The notes under the pieces: model-generated | What the model saw: only the letters and a program-made list of their open reading frames with translations | The model's database searches: none | What the model was told of the DNA's origin: nothing | Translations under genes and position numbers: made by a program | From: Paracoccus shandongensis | GTDB taxonomy: Bacteria > Pseudomonadota > Alphaproteobacteria > Rhodobacterales > Rhodobacteraceae | Direction: 5' to 3' | DNA: 64,000 bases | Assembly: GCF_017315735.1 (NCBI RefSeq) | Contig: NZ_JAFLRK010000008.1 | Location: 1 to 64,000 of the forward strand | Shown: one piece after another, positions 62,151-64,000 of the stretch | Layout of the letters: every line of letters begins with the position of its first letter | How positions within the stretch are numbered: the stretch's first letter is position 1

Positions 62151-62762
62151 TCAGCTCTGCCGCACGCCCTCAGTAGCCAGCTTCATCCCGAGCGCTGCGA
62201 AGGACGCGGCGAAGGCACGGCGCAACCAATTCATCGCTCGTTCGCTTTGCAACAGACGCTGACGTCCTGTTGCTGCAACAGCGACGTAGCCCATAAACAC
62301 CGCGAAGGTCATGACAGAGAATCCTAAGCCGAGTTCAACCAGCAGGCCGACCGGGCTGCCGACCGGCACGAACTGGGGGATGAACGCCATGAAGAACAGA
62401 GGGAGCTTTGGATTCAGGATGTTTAGCAGGATGCCACGCCAAACTAGCCTGCCGGGCGGCACCGGCGCGGACGGACGCACCGACAACCCACCTCGGTCGT
62501 TCAGGACGGCCCAAGCCATCCAGACTAGATAGGCTACGCCTGCGAACTTGATGGTCTGAAACAGCACGGCGCTGGTGTGCAGAACGGCGGCCAGACCAAC
62601 CATGGCAACAATCAGATGGATAATCGTCGCAACAGTGCAGCCAGTTGCAGCCCAGAACCCTGCCCGGACACCGCCGCCGAGAGTTGACGAAAGCGTATAG
62701 ACGACGCCGATTCCCGGTGAGAGACAGATAATGAACGCAGTCAGCAGATATTCGAGGCTCAT
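62151..62762 (-). CDS. LysE/RhtB-family exporter, copy 2
   Basis: 203 residues from ATG 62762, after a GGAG; a longer start at 62777 is possible. About six hydrophobic segments. SPGIGVVYTLSSTLGGG near the N terminus and ILNPKLPLFFMAF in the middle are the family marks. It is only distantly similar to the exporter at 55191. Confidence 0.88.
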   Translation of the reverse strand: MSLEYLLTAFIICLSPGIGVVYTLSSTLGGGVRAGFWAATGCTVATIIHLIVAMVGLAAVLHTSAVLFQTIKFAGVAYLVWMAWAVLNDRGGLSVRPSAPVPPGRLVWRGILLNILNPKLPLFFMAFIPQFVPVGSPVGLLVELGLGFSVMTFAVFMGYVAVAATGRQRLLQSERAMNWLRRAFAASFAALGMKLATEGVRQS

Positions 62763-62891
62763 AGTTCTGGTCTCCAAATGCGTCGAGGATTGCGTGAATT
62801 CTATCGTTCAGAATGTTGCGCGTAAACTTGGCGACCGTCAGCTCTGTCCGCAAAGCTGACGCCTGTCCCATGCACCCCGCAAGCGATCGCA

Positions 62892-63072
62892 ACCCGCAGG
62901 GCCGAGACTGGACCCGTAAACCGACTATTGCGGCCCCGTACAGGCTGGCTCGGGACGAGACGGACGGCGCGGGACAAGCCGCAAAGGAGGGGCAGGGGTT
63001 CAGGCTCGGGGCGAAGGCCGGCGCCAGCCGGACGCAGCCTGGCGCGGTCCCGGCCAGAGGCCGGGATGCGGC
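62892..63072. repeat. Second copies of two dispersed repeat blocks
   Basis: 62892-62952 matches 55994-56057, and 62986-63072 matches 56701-56789. In this place the two blocks are neighbours, while in the other they are 640 bp apart with the 113-bp repeat and a small gene between. The second block ends at the stop codon of the gene encoded at 63072-63506. Confidence 0.75.
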
Positions 63073-63506
63073 TAGAACAATTTTCTGATGTTGCGGACGC
63101 CCTTGCCTGATCCTGTGGGCTTCACGCGCAGATGCGATGACAGTCCCAACAGGCCGGTTTTCAGCAATCTCGGCTGGGCATTTGCGCCCTTCATCAGAAC
63201 CTCGTGGATCATGCCGGTGTTGCGTTCCGCCTCGACCCTGAACACGTCACAAATATCATCGCCGGGGTCCAGGATTGCCCAGAGATCGTATTCTTCATTC
63301 TTGACGCAGGACACCATGTAGGCCGCCATGACATCGGCGGCCCAGTTTATGACAGGATTTGGCGCGATCCCTCTTTTCCTTGCCTCGGCCATGCAGAAGT
63401 TCTTTGCGGCCTTAAAGGCATTGGACACATCACGGGGGCAATCCGATATTCCGCCAGTATCGCGAATATCCTCGATCCAGTTTGTGTAAATCACTTGATA
63501 GATCAT
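63072..63506 (-). CDS. Hypothetical protein, 144 residues
   Basis: 144 residues from ATG 63506; the frame open upstream looks like shadow. Features YQVIYTNWIEDIRDTGGISD, FKAAKNFCMAEARKRGIAP, INWAADVMAAYMVSCVKNEE. No signal peptide. I do not recognise a family. Confidence 0.6.
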   Translation of the reverse strand: MIYQVIYTNWIEDIRDTGGISDCPRDVSNAFKAAKNFCMAEARKRGIAPNPVINWAADVMAAYMVSCVKNEEYDLWAILDPGDDICDVFRVEAERNTGMIHEVLMKGANAQPRLLKTGLLGLSSHLRVKPTGSGKGVRNIRKLF

Positions 63507-64000
63507 CTGCCATCCCTGACCTGAAGGCCGCCCAAGGCTCGAACCTTGCCCGAAGCATACCCTCGCAGCCCTTCGCCACAACACCCGGTATGATGCGTCT
63601 GTTTCAGGACCATGCCCGCCACGATTGAAGCCCGCCGTCAGATGGGCCAGGACGCCGCCAGGCGTCCTTGTTCTTCCGCTCGGCCCTCAGGGCAAGTGGT
63701 TGCTTTGGCGTCTCGGGCAAACTGCCGGGGCGCAGACAACCACGACCCCACCCTGGCGCACTCATCAATGGGGAAACCGGACCATTCCAAAACGATCTGT
63801 GGTTGTTCAATGCTTTAGAAGATCAATCTAAAAGAGAAGCAGAAATCCGCTTCATCGACGTAAGCGCGGCGCCAGCCGCGCTTTCCTTGTCCGCGCAGCG
63901 GTTCCGCGCGAACAGCGCGGGGCCGTGGCGGCGGGGCATTGTCCTGCCGCTACGGCCAACCTTGGGGAGCTGCGCCTGGACAAAAGAAAAGGCCCTGCGT
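63507..64000. other. No supported gene; hairpin near the window end
   Basis: About 490 bp. Several overlapping short frames at 63604-63831 have no recognisable product. A hairpin AGCGCGGC / GCCGCGCT at 63863-63882 followed by ttcctt may be a plus-strand terminator. The window ends without a clear feature. Confidence 0.4.

Noticed and set aside
63604-63831. Three overlapping 68-residue frames near the window end
   Set aside because: They overlap each other on both strands and none has a recognisable product.

Overview
The window is GC-rich, mostly accessory DNA and reads as most of a conjugative plasmid from an alphaproteobacterium, most likely a Paracoccus or related Rhodobacteraceae. The grounds are the VirB/VirD4-type transfer genes with a VirD2-like relaxase, the alphaproteobacterial type of replication-like protein, the H-NS/HvrA-like protein, and IS30, IS5 and IS6 elements. 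No rRNA, tRNA or CRISPR array was seen. Family assignments come from reading motifs and from memory of the families; no search was run.

Layout. 0.1-2.2 kb: an IS30 element and a probable replication protein. 2.5-5.1 kb: a LuxR/LuxI quorum-sensing pair with two near-identical 29-bp dyad operators. 5.2-17.7 kb: a full type IV secretion operon (two lytic transglycosylases, VirB2-B11 equivalents, and a VirB7-like lipoprotein of only 47 residues). 18.2-21.8 kb: small nucleic-acid-binding proteins (DUF2934/AT-hook, cold shock, H-NS-like, HU) with a decayed exonuclease III gene and an IS5 remnant. 22.0-28.7 kb: a Tsx-like porin and a BmpA-type nucleoside/purine ABC importer divergent from a LysR regulator. 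29.1-38.0 kb: a cluster resembling the methylxanthine N-demethylases NdmA/B, NdmC, NdmD and NdmE, followed by a regulator and glutathione-dependent formaldehyde dehydrogenase. 38.3-40.7 kb: nested IS6 copies and a serine recombinase. 40.9-42.9 kb: a ParA/RHH partition operon with ten clustered TAGCTA motifs upstream. 43-50 kb: coupling protein, relaxase, MobC-like protein, putative oriT, and VirC1/VirC2-like genes. 50-64 kb: an apparent leading region with nuclease, methyltransferase, ArdC antirestriction, VapBC-like, LysE, Lrp and TetR genes, many small unknowns and several duplicated non-coding blocks.

How it may work. The importer and porin would bring in a purine-like N-methylated compound; the Rieske oxygenases would remove N-methyl groups as formaldehyde; the GSH-dependent dehydrogenase would detoxify it. 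The unusual point is that the Rieske domain which P. putida NdmD carries at its N terminus is absent from the reductase here and appears as stand-alone proteins. There are two sets of NdmC-like oxygenase, Rieske protein and GST-like protein, and one of the Rieske proteins has lost a cluster cysteine. Transfer appears to be controlled by quorum sensing. Two antirestriction-type operons share an almost identical ~510-bp leader, which may be a single-strand promoter of the leading region.
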